Shown here one piece after another: positions 14,906 through 22,940 of a stretch of 40,804 nucleotides of DNA. Position numbers and translations under genes: made by a program. Under the pieces are notes generated by a model that worked only from the letters and a program-made list of their open reading frames with translations, made no database searches and had not been told where the DNA came from. This DNA is from Acinetobacter sp. GTDB taxonomy: Bacteria; Pseudomonadota; Gammaproteobacteria; Pseudomonadales; Moraxellaceae. The stretch is from assembly GCA_030152275.1 (NCBI GenBank), contig JASLHF010000264.1, positions 1 through 40,804 on the forward strand, in the 5' to 3' direction. The number at the start of each line of letters is the position of its first letter. The first letter of the stretch is position 1.

Positions 14906-15689
14906 ATGAATAAAAAAAGTTTAAATTGGGGAATTGGCATTACAGTAGTTTGGTTAGCTGTAATTTGTTTGGTTTGGTTTTTTTGGTGGCTTGCAATCTC
15001 CAGCATCTTTAAATGAATTAGGAGATGCCCTGGCAGGCATTTTTGCACCTATAGCTTTCTTTTGGCTGATTATGGGTTATGTACAACAAGGTAAACAGTT
15101 GGATCAAAATACTAAAGCTTTGGAGCAACAAGAAAGAGCGCTTCAACTTCAAATTGAAGAAATCCAAAAAGGAATTGAACAACAAGTACAATTGGTTCAA
15201 ACACAAAAAACAGCAGCTTTCGGAACAGCGGCAACTGCTATCTCCCAAAATTTTTATTTCAGATTTTCAAGCAAGAGCTGCTTTTGGTAATAACCTGTCG
15301 GCAGACAATAGCTCAGGTGAGTATGTTTACGATAATGTTGTTTTTATTACTATATATTTTAATTTAGAAAACTTAGGTGAAGAAGCCTATCATTTTAAAA
15401 TTAGTGAAAAAATAGTTTAGAGTGTTTGGAGCAAATCGATGTTTTGAAAAGATCTGATGCATACAAAATGAAATTACACCTATCGGCGAAGCTGGTAAAT
15501 AAATTAAACATAGACAAATGTTTAGAAGAAATGTTCGATATCTCTTATGAATGTAAGAATGGAATGAAAATTCAAAGAGATTTATTCATGCAACTATATC
15601 CAAGAAATGTAAATTCACCATTTTTTCACTTAAACATGTATTTGGATAAAGTATTAAAGTATGAACAAGAAAAAAGCCCACATTCGTGA
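14906..15689 (+). pseudogene. Frameshifted membrane coiled-coil protein gene
   Basis: A gene of about 260 codons broken by at least three frame changes. Frame one starts ATG at 14906 (MNKKSLNWGIGITVVWLAVI), one membrane segment. A seven-T run near 14978-14986 has one base too many: reading six T restores FFGGLQSPASLNELGDALAG and continues into a second hydrophobic segment plus a glutamine-rich coiled coil (to about 15245). A second shift near 15244 continues as KIFISDFQARAAFGNNLS to 15420, and a third near 15420 leads into SYECKNGMKIQRDLF, ending at 15689. I recognise the two-helix-plus-coiled-coil layout from hypothetical Acinetobacter proteins but not a function. Clustered single-base changes indicate decay, or sequencing error in homopolymers. 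Confidence 0.8.
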
Positions 15690-15697
15690 GCTTTAAT
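15669..15697 (+). terminator. Intrinsic terminator at the end of the pseudogene
   Basis: AAAAAGC-C-CAC, loop ATTC, GTG-A-GCTTTAATTTT: short stem with one mismatch, overlapping the last codons of the broken gene. Confidence 0.55.
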
Positions 15698-15723
15698 TTT
15701 AAACGAATTTTTAAGAATTTAAC

Positions 15724-16512
15724 TTAACGCCCGTTACGTCCACGCCCGCGTGGCGCTTTGGTATTTGGACGTGTTGTACCATTGGTCTTACGGCGCGGTT
15801 TCTCGCTGTCATCCATTTGCCAGATACGTTTGGTGCCTGATTTTTTCACAGAACCGTCTTTGTTCTTGCGAACCATTGGTTTGCCGCCAGTACCGCCTGG
15901 TTTTTTCACATAAGAACGTGAACGGTAAGGTTCTTCAGCAGGCAGATTTTGGAAATCAGGATACAGCAGAGGTTCAATCTCTTTCGTCTCACCTGGTTTT
16001 AATTCCATTTGTACAATGCTGATCGCGCCAATTTGAGTGCGGATCAAACGCAGTGTAGGGAAGCCTACTGCTGCAGTCATGCGGCGAACTTGGCGGTTAC
16101 GGCCTTCACAAATCTGAATTTCAACCCAAGACGTTGGTACAGATGCGCGGAAACGTACCGGAGGATCTCGTTCCCACAGCCATTCAGGCTCTTCAACTTT
16201 AGATGCTTTGGCAGGCAAGGTCATACCGTCTTTCAGTTCAACACCTTTACGCAGCTGTTCCAGCGCTTCTTCTGTGACATCGCCTTCAACTTGCACCACA
16301 TACGTCTTGTATTTTTTATTGGCTGGGTTGGTAATGTATTGGTTTAGACCGCCGTGATCGGTCAGGAAAACCAAACCTTCAGAATCCATGTCCAGACGGC
16401 CAGCCAAACGCAAAGTCGGATCGTCTACGAAGTCAGACATAGTCATGTGTGCTTCGTCTTTACGGAATTGGGAGAGCACGTCATACGGCTTATTAAGAAT
16501 GACGATTTTCAT
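15724..16512 (-). CDS. rluE: 23S rRNA pseudouridine synthase, RluE-like (RsuA family)
   Basis: Converts a uridine in 23S rRNA to pseudouridine (position 2457 for E. coli RluE). Seen: the N-terminal ILNKPYDVLSQF, the catalytic-aspartate motif AGRLDMDSEGLVFLTDHG, YKTYVVQVEG, and the RNA-binding EGRNRQVRRMTAAVGFPTLRLIR, all in RsuA/RluB/E/F order. There is no N-terminal S4 domain, which fits RluE. After about residue 190 comes a long lysine/arginine/glycine-rich tail (to residue 262) that E. coli RluE lacks; it probably binds RNA non-specifically. I start at the ATG at 16512; an in-frame TTG at 16536 is less likely. Stands alone between the pseudogene and icd. Confidence 0.88.
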   Translation of the reverse strand: MKIVILNKPYDVLSQFRKDEAHMTMSDFVDDPTLRLAGRLDMDSEGLVFLTDHGGLNQYITNPANKKYKTYVVQVEGDVTEEALEQLRKGVELKDGMTLPAKASKVEEPEWLWERDPPVRFRASVPTSWVEIQICEGRNRQVRRMTAAVGFPTLRLIRTQIGAISIVQMELKPGETKEIEPLLYPDFQNLPAEEPYRSRSYVKKPGGTGGKPMVRKNKDGSVKKSGTKRIWQMDDSEKPRRKTNGTTRPNTKAPRGRGRNGR

Positions 16513-16706
16513 AGGAAATAACTTCTGTAATGACAATAATTTAAATTGGTGAAGATTTATTCAATAGGGAAATACAGTCATTTCCCATCTAAATCTCAAA
16601 TTGGGTGCTTTTGCATTAGAGTATTATGCGTGAACTAAGATTGAAAGTAATGTGAAAAGGCAAAAAAAATTAAATTGCCAGATGAATAATAAGGAGAAAC
16701 GACAAA

Positions 16707-17960
16707 ATGGGTTATCAAAAAATTGTTGTGCCAGTGGATGGCAGTAAAATCACTGTAAATTCAGATTTATCTTTAAATGTACCCAATCAGCCGATTATTC
16801 CGTTTATTGAAGGTGACGGTATTGGTGTCGACATTACGCCGGTCATGAAAACCGTGGTAGATGGTGCCGTGCAAAAAGCCTATGGCGCTAAACGCTCTAT
16901 TGAATGGATGGAAGTCTATTGCGGTGAAAAAGCCAATAAAATTTACGGCACTTATATGCCGGATGAAACCTTAGAAGCCTTGCGTGAATATGTGGTGTCG
17001 ATCAAAGGGCCACTGACTACGCCAGTGGGCGGCGGCATCCGGTCGCTTAATGTCGCGCTGCGTCAAGAATTAGACCTGTATGTTTGCGTGCGTCCAGTAC
17101 GCTGGTTTAAAGGTGTGCCGTCACCGGTGCAGCATCCTGAGCAAACAGATATGGTGATTTTCCGTGAAAATTCCGAAGATATCTATGCTGGGATTGAATG
17201 GAAGGCTGATTCGCCAGAAGCGAAAAAAGTCATTAAATTTTTAAAAGAAGAAATGGGCGTCACCAAAATCCGCTTTGAAGAAAACTGCGGCATTGGCATC
17301 AAGCCGGTTTCTAAAGAAGGCACACAGCGTCTGGTGCGCAAGGCGATTCAATTTGCCATTGATAATCATAAGCCTTCTGTGACGCTGGTGCACAAAGGCA
17401 ATATCATGAAATATACTGAAGGCGCGTTTAAGGAGTGGGGCTATGAGCTTGCTATGGAGCGTTTTGGCGGCGTGCTGATTGACGGCGGCCCTTGGGTCAA
17501 AATCAAGAACCCTAAAACAGGTAAAGATATAGTCATTAAAGATGTTATTGCTGATGCGTTCTTACAGCAGATTTTAATGCGTCCAGCTGATTATTCAGTG
17601 ATTGCGACGCTGAATTTAAACGGTGACTATATTTCGGATGCTTTGGCAGCTGAAGTCGGCGGCATTGGCATTGCGCCCGGAGCAAATATCGGCGGCGCAG
17701 TTCAGGTATATGAAGCAACGCATGGAACGGCGCCAAAATACGCAGGGCAGGATAAAGTGAATCCGGGTTCGATCATTTTGTCTGCAGAAATGATGCTGCG
17801 CGACATGGGCTGGACAGAGGCCGCTGATCTTATTATCAAAGGTATTTCTGGCGCGATTGCTGCTAAAACGGTGACCTATGACTTTGAGCGCTTAATGCCG
17901 GATGCAACTTTGTTGCATTGTTCTGAATTTGGTCAGGCGATTATTGATAATATGGAATGA
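16707..17960 (+). CDS. icd: Isocitrate dehydrogenase (NADP+)
   Basis: TCA-cycle enzyme that oxidises isocitrate to 2-oxoglutarate with NADP+, acting as a cytoplasmic dimer. Seen: IPFIEGDGIGVDITPVM, the substrate loop LTTPVGGGIRSLNVALRQEL with the serine that is phosphorylated by AceK in E. coli, RPVRWFKGVPSPV, FRENSEDIYAGIEWK, LVHKGNIMK and the coenzyme-site region EATHGTAPKYAGQ. 417 residues, equal in size to E. coli Icd (416) and of the homodimeric type, not the monomeric 80-kDa type that also occurs in Acinetobacter. Strong ribosome site AAGGAGA at 16691. Followed by a terminator at 17993. Confidence 0.96.
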   Translation: MGYQKIVVPVDGSKITVNSDLSLNVPNQPIIPFIEGDGIGVDITPVMKTVVDGAVQKAYGAKRSIEWMEVYCGEKANKIYGTYMPDETLEALREYVVSIKGPLTTPVGGGIRSLNVALRQELDLYVCVRPVRWFKGVPSPVQHPEQTDMVIFRENSEDIYAGIEWKADSPEAKKVIKFLKEEMGVTKIRFEENCGIGIKPVSKEGTQRLVRKAIQFAIDNHKPSVTLVHKGNIMKYTEGAFKEWGYELAMERFGGVLIDGGPWVKIKNPKTGKDIVIKDVIADAFLQQILMRPADYSVIATLNLNGDYISDALAAEVGGIGIAPGANIGGAVQVYEATHGTAPKYAGQDKVNPGSIILSAEMMLRDMGWTEAADLIIKGISGAIAAKTVTYDFERLMPDATLLHCSEFGQAIIDNME

Positions 17961-17992
17961 CCTAATTGATAATTACCTGTGCTGCTTTGTAG

Positions 17993-18017
17993 AAAAACCG
18001 TGTGATCACGGTTTTTT
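17993..18017 (+). terminator. Intrinsic terminator after icd
   Basis: AAAAACCGTG, loop TGAT, CACGGTTTTTT: perfect stem with a T-run 32 bases after the stop. Confidence 0.9.
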
Positions 18018-18210
18018 ATGCCTGAAACTAAGGTTTTTGGGCTGAATAGATTGTGTCATTACGTTTGAATGTAGGGTGAATCAGTTATTCTGGTAAATAT
18101 AAAAAACAGCAGCCGTTGAATTATAAAAAAAACTTTATGTGATATTTACAATGACGTATTTAGATACAGGTCTTTGCTTGGCAAGCTGGCAGATGGGACT
18201 AAAGTAAACA

Positions 18211-18237
18211 TTGCCGTCTTGAATGGTATTCTATAAA
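18211..18237 (+). promoter_or_regulatory. Candidate sigma70 promoter of the Q-rich gene
   Basis: TTGCCG (18211-18216) and TATAAA (18232-18237) with a 15-base spacer, or TAAATA two bases on with 17. The start would be just before the ribosome site GAGGAG at 18243-18248. Confidence 0.4.
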
Positions 18238-18255
18238 TAATAGAGGAGTTGCCCA

Positions 18256-18444
18256 ATGTCTAATCAACAACAGCAAAACCAAAATCAAAAGAATCAACAG
18301 CAGCAAAGTGATCAACAGCGTCAGCAGCAACAGCAGCCGCAAAATGATCAACAGCGCCAGCAAAATCAAAACCAGAACCAAAAAAATCAGCAACAGCAGC
18401 AGCAGCAGCCGCAGAAAAATCAACAGAAACAGCAACATCGTTAA
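18256..18444 (+). CDS. Very glutamine-rich low-complexity small protein
   Basis: 62 residues, well over half glutamine, with asparagine, lysine, arginine, aspartate and proline making up nearly all the rest. There is no hydrophobic residue beyond the start methionine. It reads as variations on NQNQKNQQQQ, QQRQQQQQPQNDQQRQQ and QQQPQKNQQKQQ. The gene looks real: ATG follows GAGGAG at seven bases, a promoter-like sequence lies just upstream, and a strong terminator follows. The codons mix CAA and CAG, so it is not a simple trinucleotide repeat. Composition predicts a soluble disordered chain, possibly prion-like. I know no function; small Q-rich proteins are a recurrent hypothetical in Acinetobacter, from memory. 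Confidence 0.8.
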   Translation: MSNQQQQNQNQKNQQQQSDQQRQQQQQPQNDQQRQQNQNQNQKNQQQQQQQPQKNQQKQQHR

Positions 18445-18492
18445 TTTTCAAGCGGTAAGGTTTGAATGTTACTGGTTTAGCATTTAAGCCCA

Positions 18493-18522
18493 AAAAAAGC
18501 CTTGATTAATCAAGGCTTTTTT
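18493..18522. terminator. Bidirectional terminator, Q-rich gene / MFS gene
   Basis: AAAAAAGCCTTGATT facing AATCAAGGCTTTTTT, a perfect palindrome with A- and T-runs, between convergent genes. Confidence 0.92.
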
Positions 18523-18523
18523 C

Positions 18524-19708
18524 TTAAACAGGTTCTTTATTTGGAAATGCCTGCAGCGCGCTATTTCTACAGTACCAAAACAGCTGTAGTGCGCCTGCGC
18601 AGAGCACTGCTGAAGCCAGCATGAACTGATGTGGATAGCTTAGACTAGCATGCTGTAATCCGCTAAACGTCAGTCCGCCAAGCAGCTGTACAGATGCAAA
18701 GGTTAAAGTGGCAAGTCCCCATAAATTTTTATAAGCAGCGCCATATAGCTGCATAATGGTATATGAGGTTAAAAACACAACTGCAGGATTGAGTAAACCA
18801 GTTAAAAAAGAGGACATTAGGGTCAAAGCGGGATAAGGAAAAACAGCGCATAGCACTGCGAAAATATAAGCGCTGTACAGAATTTTTAATGCGGTAAAAT
18901 TACTGGTTTTTTTGGCCAGCCAATAAGATGAAAATGCGCCTAAAGCGCTGCCGCATCCATACAGCATCCAGTTCATATTGATGCGAAGTAAATCCAGGTG
19001 CTGGATTTGTTTTAAATAATCAATCCAGAATAGTGAATGCGGAATATAGGCAAACGCGCTGCAGCCATAAACCGCTGTTAAGCTTAAAAAAAGCCGGTCT
19101 AATGAAGTTTTCTGTGCACTTGCGGCTGAGTGGTGCTGCAAAAGCGGTCTAAATTGCGTAAGCAGGGAGCTGATGCCTATGCCAGCAATACCTGCGAAAC
19201 CTGTCAATATGAACCATGCGCTGCGGGTGCTAATCTGGTCTAAATAAGGTAAAAAAAGCGTAGCAAGCAATACCCCAATGCCAATACCGCTAAAGCCAAT
19301 AAAACTGATTTTAAAGCGGTCTTGAGGGGCTGCGCATTGAGCAATAATACTGGGTGATAAAATCATAATTAAACCGCCGCTGATACCCGATATAGTTCGC
19401 CACAGCATGTACCAGCTTTCATGCATTCCAGAAAATGCACAGCAAAATAGGCTAAGTATGCCGGCGAGAACAGCGCCTTCAATGTAATTACACATGATGC
19501 GTGTTTGCGGCAGGCGCATTGACCAAAAAGCTCCTAACAGATAGCCCAGTAAATTGGCGCTGCCTAAAATGCTGGCAAATTGCGCGCTCCAGTGAAAGGC
19601 TTCACGAGTCGATGGCAGCAGTGCTGTATAGGAAAAGCGAAGAATGCCAATGCCTAAGCACATGGCTAGGCAAAGAAAAAGGCTTAATTGAACTCGTTGC
19701 GTGGTCAT
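18524..19708 (-). CDS. MFS transporter, YbfB/YjiJ type
   Basis: 394 residues with about twelve membrane helices in two halves. The N-terminal FLCLAMCLGIGILRFSYTALLPSTREAF and GSANLLGYLLGAFWS are characteristic of the YbfB/YjiJ branch of the major facilitator superfamily. Arginine-rich loop SMRLPQTR lies between helices 2 and 3, as the family signature loop does. Substrate unknown. Start ATG at 19708. The stop lies inside the arm of the bidirectional terminator region, so the message ends directly after the coding sequence. No linked regulator is seen. Confidence 0.82.
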   Translation of the reverse strand: MTTQRVQLSLFLCLAMCLGIGILRFSYTALLPSTREAFHWSAQFASILGSANLLGYLLGAFWSMRLPQTRIMCNYIEGAVLAGILSLFCCAFSGMHESWYMLWRTISGISGGLIMILSPSIIAQCAAPQDRFKISFIGFSGIGIGVLLATLFLPYLDQISTRSAWFILTGFAGIAGIGISSLLTQFRPLLQHHSAASAQKTSLDRLFLSLTAVYGCSAFAYIPHSLFWIDYLKQIQHLDLLRINMNWMLYGCGSALGAFSSYWLAKKTSNFTALKILYSAYIFAVLCAVFPYPALTLMSSFLTGLLNPAVVFLTSYTIMQLYGAAYKNLWGLATLTFASVQLLGGLTFSGLQHASLSYPHQFMLASAVLCAGALQLFWYCRNSALQAFPNKEPV

Positions 19709-20070
19709 TCTTTACTCTTGGTTTTATTATTCCTGGTGATCTTTTTCAAACTAGCATGAATTATGGGCGTGATGAAGCGTGAATAGTGAGTATCTAAAAA
19801 TGTTATTTTGCCGTCTTTGTGCTTTAAAGCAGAGATATTTTAAGCAGTACGCAAAATTTAATAACTATAAGGGAGTAACTATTAAAAAGTAACTAAAGGG
19901 GGTAATTTTAAATATTAATCTCTATAGAATCTTTTTCTAAATGTGCAGCTGTAAATTGGATAGAAAAAATCAGGACACTGAGAATATTTTTAGTTGTGCA
20001 ACTTAGCTAATTTGTGGATGGGCTTTTTTGCTTTCCAGTTTAACGAAATAGTCATTAGTACACATGCTAT
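19709..20070. other. 362-base gap with no visible gene
   Basis: AT-rich region upstream of the MFS gene and downstream of the aminotransferase gene's terminator. It contains a direct repeat of AGTAACTA (AGGGAGTAACTATTAAAAAGTAACTAAAGGGGG, 19870-19902) that might be a binding site. No open frame with a ribosome site was found. Confidence 0.45.
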
Positions 20071-20101
20071 AAAAAAACCGCACAAATTGTGCGGTTTTTT
20101 T
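20071..20101. terminator. Intrinsic terminator after the AlaA-like gene
   Basis: AAAAAAACCGCACAA facing TTGTGCGGTTTTTTT, almost without a loop, usable in both directions. It ends the minus-strand aminotransferase message. Confidence 0.9.
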
Positions 20102-20144
20102 GATGCGTGGATGAATCACACAGATGTTAGAAGCAATGTACGAA

Positions 20145-21575
20145 TTAACGCATTTTTGCCAAGAAACGGCCTAAACGGGTTAGGGCTTCACGCAGTTCAT
20201 TCTCGGCAGGCAAGAACACCACGCGGAAATGATCCGGTGTTGGCCAGTTAAAGCCTGTGCCTTGTACGAGTAAGACTTTTTCAGCTTTTAAGAAATCCAG
20301 CATGAATTTTTCATCATCTTGAATTGGATAGACTTCTGGATCAAGACGTGGGAAGCAGTACATCGCTCCCTCAGGTTTTACACAAGTCACGCCTGGAATC
20401 TCATTCAGCATTTCCCAAGCGATATTGCGCTGCTCGTATAAACGGCCGCCCGGACGGATTAAATCGTTAATTGATTGATAGCCGCCCAATGCTGTTTGAA
20501 TTGCATACTGTGCTTGGTGGTTGGCGCATAGACGCATAGACGCCAGCATGTCTAAACCTTCAATGTAATCACCCGCACGTGATTTATCGCCAGTAATGGC
20601 CATCCAGCCAGAACGGTAGCCTGCAATACGGTATGCTTTAGACAGGCCGTTAAATGAGATACACAGCTGATCACCTGCCAAAGCAGCCACAGATACATGC
20701 TCAATACCATCATAAACGATTTTGTCATAAATTTCGTCAGCGAATAAAATCAGATCATATTTCTTCGCCAAAGCAACAATTTGCTCCAGCACATGACGCG
20801 GGTAGACTGCACCTGTTGGGTTGTTTGGATTGATAATCACAATACCGCGGGTATTTGGCGTGATTTTACTTTCCATGTCGGCAATGTCAGGATACCAATA
20901 GTTTTCCTCATCACATTTATAGTGAATTGCAGTACCGCCAGACAGATTGACGGCTGCAGTCCATAAAGGATAATCCGGCATTGGCACCAGCATTTCATCG
21001 CCGTCATCCAGCAAGCCTTGCATTGCCATAACAATCAGTTCAGATACGCCATTACCTACATACACGTCGTTGACGTGCATATTGAGGATGCCTTTTTGCT
21101 GGTAATACTGGCAGATGGCTTTGCGTGCAGGAAAAATACCTTTTGAGTCTGTATAACCTACGGCGTTAGGGAGGTTGAGAGCCACATCATTAATAATTTC
21201 TTGCGGTGCCTCAAAGCCAAATGGGGCTGGGTTGCCGATATTCAGCTTAATAATTTTATGTCCAGCTTCTTCCATTTCGTTGGCCGCTCGCAACACTGGC
21301 CCGCGAATGTCGTAGCAAACATGCTCGAGCTTAGACGATTTCTTAATTTCGCGTGGAGTGTTGATAGTGTTCGGCATTTTTATGTTCTCGGAAAGAGTGG
21401 AGGTCACTTTTGCATATCGGTATAAATAGCTTTTAAATGTCTCGGTTGTTACCAGATCAAGATGATGTTCATCTCTGAGTAAAGCAACAATTTTTTCATG
21501 CGTAAACCCTGCCTGTTGATATTGTTTAATCACTGGCAGCAGATTTTTAAAAATTACGCTCTTTTTCTGCGACAT
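20145..21575 (-). CDS. alaA: AlaA-like PLP aminotransferase with N-terminal HTH-like domain
   Basis: The body (residues 67-476) is a class I aminotransferase close to glutamate-pyruvate transaminase AlaA: SKLEHVCYDIRGPVL, IGNPAPFGFEAP, NPNNPTGAVY, and FNGLSKAYRIAGYRSGW with the PLP lysine. It makes alanine from pyruvate. Residues 1-66 are extra: KNLLPVIKQYQQAGFTHEKI followed by ETFKSYLYRYAK, a small helical domain with the rhythm of a helix-turn-helix like those in plasmid KfrA/TraK-type proteins. The start at 21575 is backed by AGGA at seven bases. A second possible start, ATG for Met67 (21377), would give a normal 410-residue AlaA. Both forms could exist. Confidence 0.88.
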   Translation of the reverse strand: MSQKKSVIFKNLLPVIKQYQQAGFTHEKIVALLRDEHHLDLVTTETFKSYLYRYAKVTSTLSENIKMPNTINTPREIKKSSKLEHVCYDIRGPVLRAANEMEEAGHKIIKLNIGNPAPFGFEAPQEIINDVALNLPNAVGYTDSKGIFPARKAICQYYQQKGILNMHVNDVYVGNGVSELIVMAMQGLLDDGDEMLVPMPDYPLWTAAVNLSGGTAIHYKCDEENYWYPDIADMESKITPNTRGIVIINPNNPTGAVYPRHVLEQIVALAKKYDLILFADEIYDKIVYDGIEHVSVAALAGDQLCISFNGLSKAYRIAGYRSGWMAITGDKSRAGDYIEGLDMLASMRLCANHQAQYAIQTALGGYQSINDLIRPGGRLYEQRNIAWEMLNEIPGVTCVKPEGAMYCFPRLDPEVYPIQDDEKFMLDFLKAEKVLLVQGTGFNWPTPDHFRVVFLPAENELREALTRLGRFLAKMR

Positions 21576-21757
21576 TTTTTAATCCTGAGCAAGAGTAGGA
21601 CTAAGCCTAACATTAAATTTGCTCACAAAAAAGCATTTAATTTTTGAATTTGCTCACCTTGTTTTTATATTTGCTTACTTTTTGCTTTTTGGATCATTAT
21701 ATTGATTTTGTAAATTGTTGAATAAAGACTAGAAATTTAAGATTGAATGACGTAAAT

Positions 21758-21772
21758 ATAGGATTATCCTAT
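21758..21772. promoter_or_regulatory. Palindrome upstream of msrB
   Basis: ATAGGAT-T-ATCCTAT, a perfect 7-bp inverted repeat 32 bases before the msrB start. The position overlaps where a promoter should be, so it is a candidate operator. The binding protein is unknown. Confidence 0.45.
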
Positions 21773-21803
21773 TTTAAATACCACGATATAAAGGGACGTC
21801 ATC

Positions 21804-22223
21804 ATGGGAAAACTCAATAAATCAGAAAGAGAATGGCAAAGAGAATTATCGCCAGAAGAGTTTCGCATTACACGTCAGAAGGGCACTGAAGCAGCTTTCA
21901 CAGGGAAATATTGGAATACCAAGCAAGAAGGCACCTATGTTTGCCGCTGCTGCGGAGAGCCGTTATTTACTTCAGACACAAAGTTTGACAGCGGATGCGG
22001 CTGGCCTAGCTTTTTCCGCCCTGTCAATGGGACGGTGATCGAAGAACATCAAGATACTTCGCACGGCATGGTGAGAACAGAAATAGTCTGTCATCATTGT
22101 GACGCACATTTAGGGCATGTTTTCCCGGATGGTCCACAGCCGACTGGATTGCGGTATTGCGTTAATTCGGCTTCATTAGACTTAAAAACACAAGAAAAAA
22201 ATGATGAGGAAACCTATCCATGA
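21804..22223 (+). CDS. msrB: Peptide-methionine (R)-S-oxide reductase MsrB
   Basis: Repairs methionine-R-sulfoxide in proteins in the cytoplasm. Seen: two zinc pairs, Cys47/Cys50 (CRCC) and Cys96/Cys99 (CHHC), the catalytic Cys119 in GLRYCVNSASL, and Cys65 in FDSGCGWPSF as the likely resolving cysteine. 139 residues, as E. coli MsrB (137). Ribosome site AAAGGGA at 21790 region. Its stop overlaps the start of gpx by four bases (ATGA), so the two are translated as a coupled pair devoted to oxidative damage. Confidence 0.95.
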   Translation: MGKLNKSEREWQRELSPEEFRITRQKGTEAAFTGKYWNTKQEGTYVCRCCGEPLFTSDTKFDSGCGWPSFFRPVNGTVIEEHQDTSHGMVRTEIVCHHCDAHLGHVFPDGPQPTGLRYCVNSASLDLKTQEKNDEETYP

Positions 22224-22702
22224 CAAGCATTTATCAGTTTGAGGCTGAGTTGTTAGATGGAAAAAATAAATCTTTTGCCGATTACGAGGGCAAGGTCTTA
22301 CTGGTTGTAAATACGGCAAGTAAGTGTGGTTTTACACCGCAATTTGCGGGACTGGAAAAACTATATCGGCAATATAAAGATCAGGGTTTTTTGGTGCTGG
22401 GTTTTCCGTGTAATCAGTTTGGCGGTCAAGACCCCGGCTCAAATGATCAGATCGGCGCATTTTGCCAAAAGAATTATGGCGTCGATTTTCCAATGTTTGC
22501 GAAAGTGGATGTGAAAGGTCCAGAAGCGCATGCAATTTTCCGTTATTTGACCAATAACTCAAAAGGTGTTTTGGGCAATGGTATTAAATGGAATTTCACT
22601 AAATTTTTAATCGGCCGTGACGGCAAGGTAATGAACCGCTACGCACCGACGACTAAACCGGAAGATTTGCAGTCTGATATTGAAAATGCGTTAGCCAGTT
22701 AA
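22220..22702 (+). CDS. gpx: Glutathione peroxidase (cysteine type, probably thioredoxin-linked)
   Basis: Reduces peroxides. Seen: the first active-site loop VNTASKCGFTPQF with peroxidatic Cys36, LGFPCNQFGGQDPG with catalytic Gln70 and Cys64, and IKWNFTKFLIGRDG with catalytic tryptophan and asparagine. 160 residues. It is a BtuE-like bacterial form; these use thioredoxin more than glutathione in the enzymes studied. It overlaps msrB by four bases and probably shares its promoter. A terminator follows at 22787. Confidence 0.94.
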   Translation: MTSIYQFEAELLDGKNKSFADYEGKVLLVVNTASKCGFTPQFAGLEKLYRQYKDQGFLVLGFPCNQFGGQDPGSNDQIGAFCQKNYGVDFPMFAKVDVKGPEAHAIFRYLTNNSKGVLGNGIKWNFTKFLIGRDGKVMNRYAPTTKPEDLQSDIENALAS

Positions 22703-22786
22703 TTTGTAAATAGCAAATAGACTGTATATTTGCCTCAATTGGCATTTGTACATGTAAATGCTGATGCAATAAAGGGCAATGGATTT

Positions 22787-22811
22787 AAAGCGGCCGGAAG
22801 GCTGCTTTTTT
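22787..22811 (+). terminator. Intrinsic terminator after msrB-gpx
   Basis: AAAGCGGCC, loop GGAA, GGCTGCTTTTTT: 9-bp stem with one G-T pair and a GNRA-like loop. Confidence 0.88.
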
Positions 22812-22940
22812 GTCGCTTCTAGATTGATATATTTTGAAGGCTCGCTTGGGCTGCCGCTGAATTATAAAGGAATATATGGATCTGTATTCAATCTAGAGGC
22901 AATCAGCACAAAGCATCAAATTGATTGAGAGGGAGCAGTA

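Noticed and set aside
18256..18444. CAA/CAG stretch as a simple nucleotide repeat without coding role
   Set aside because: Codons are mixed and interrupted, and the frame has a ribosome site, promoter and terminator, so it is treated as a gene.
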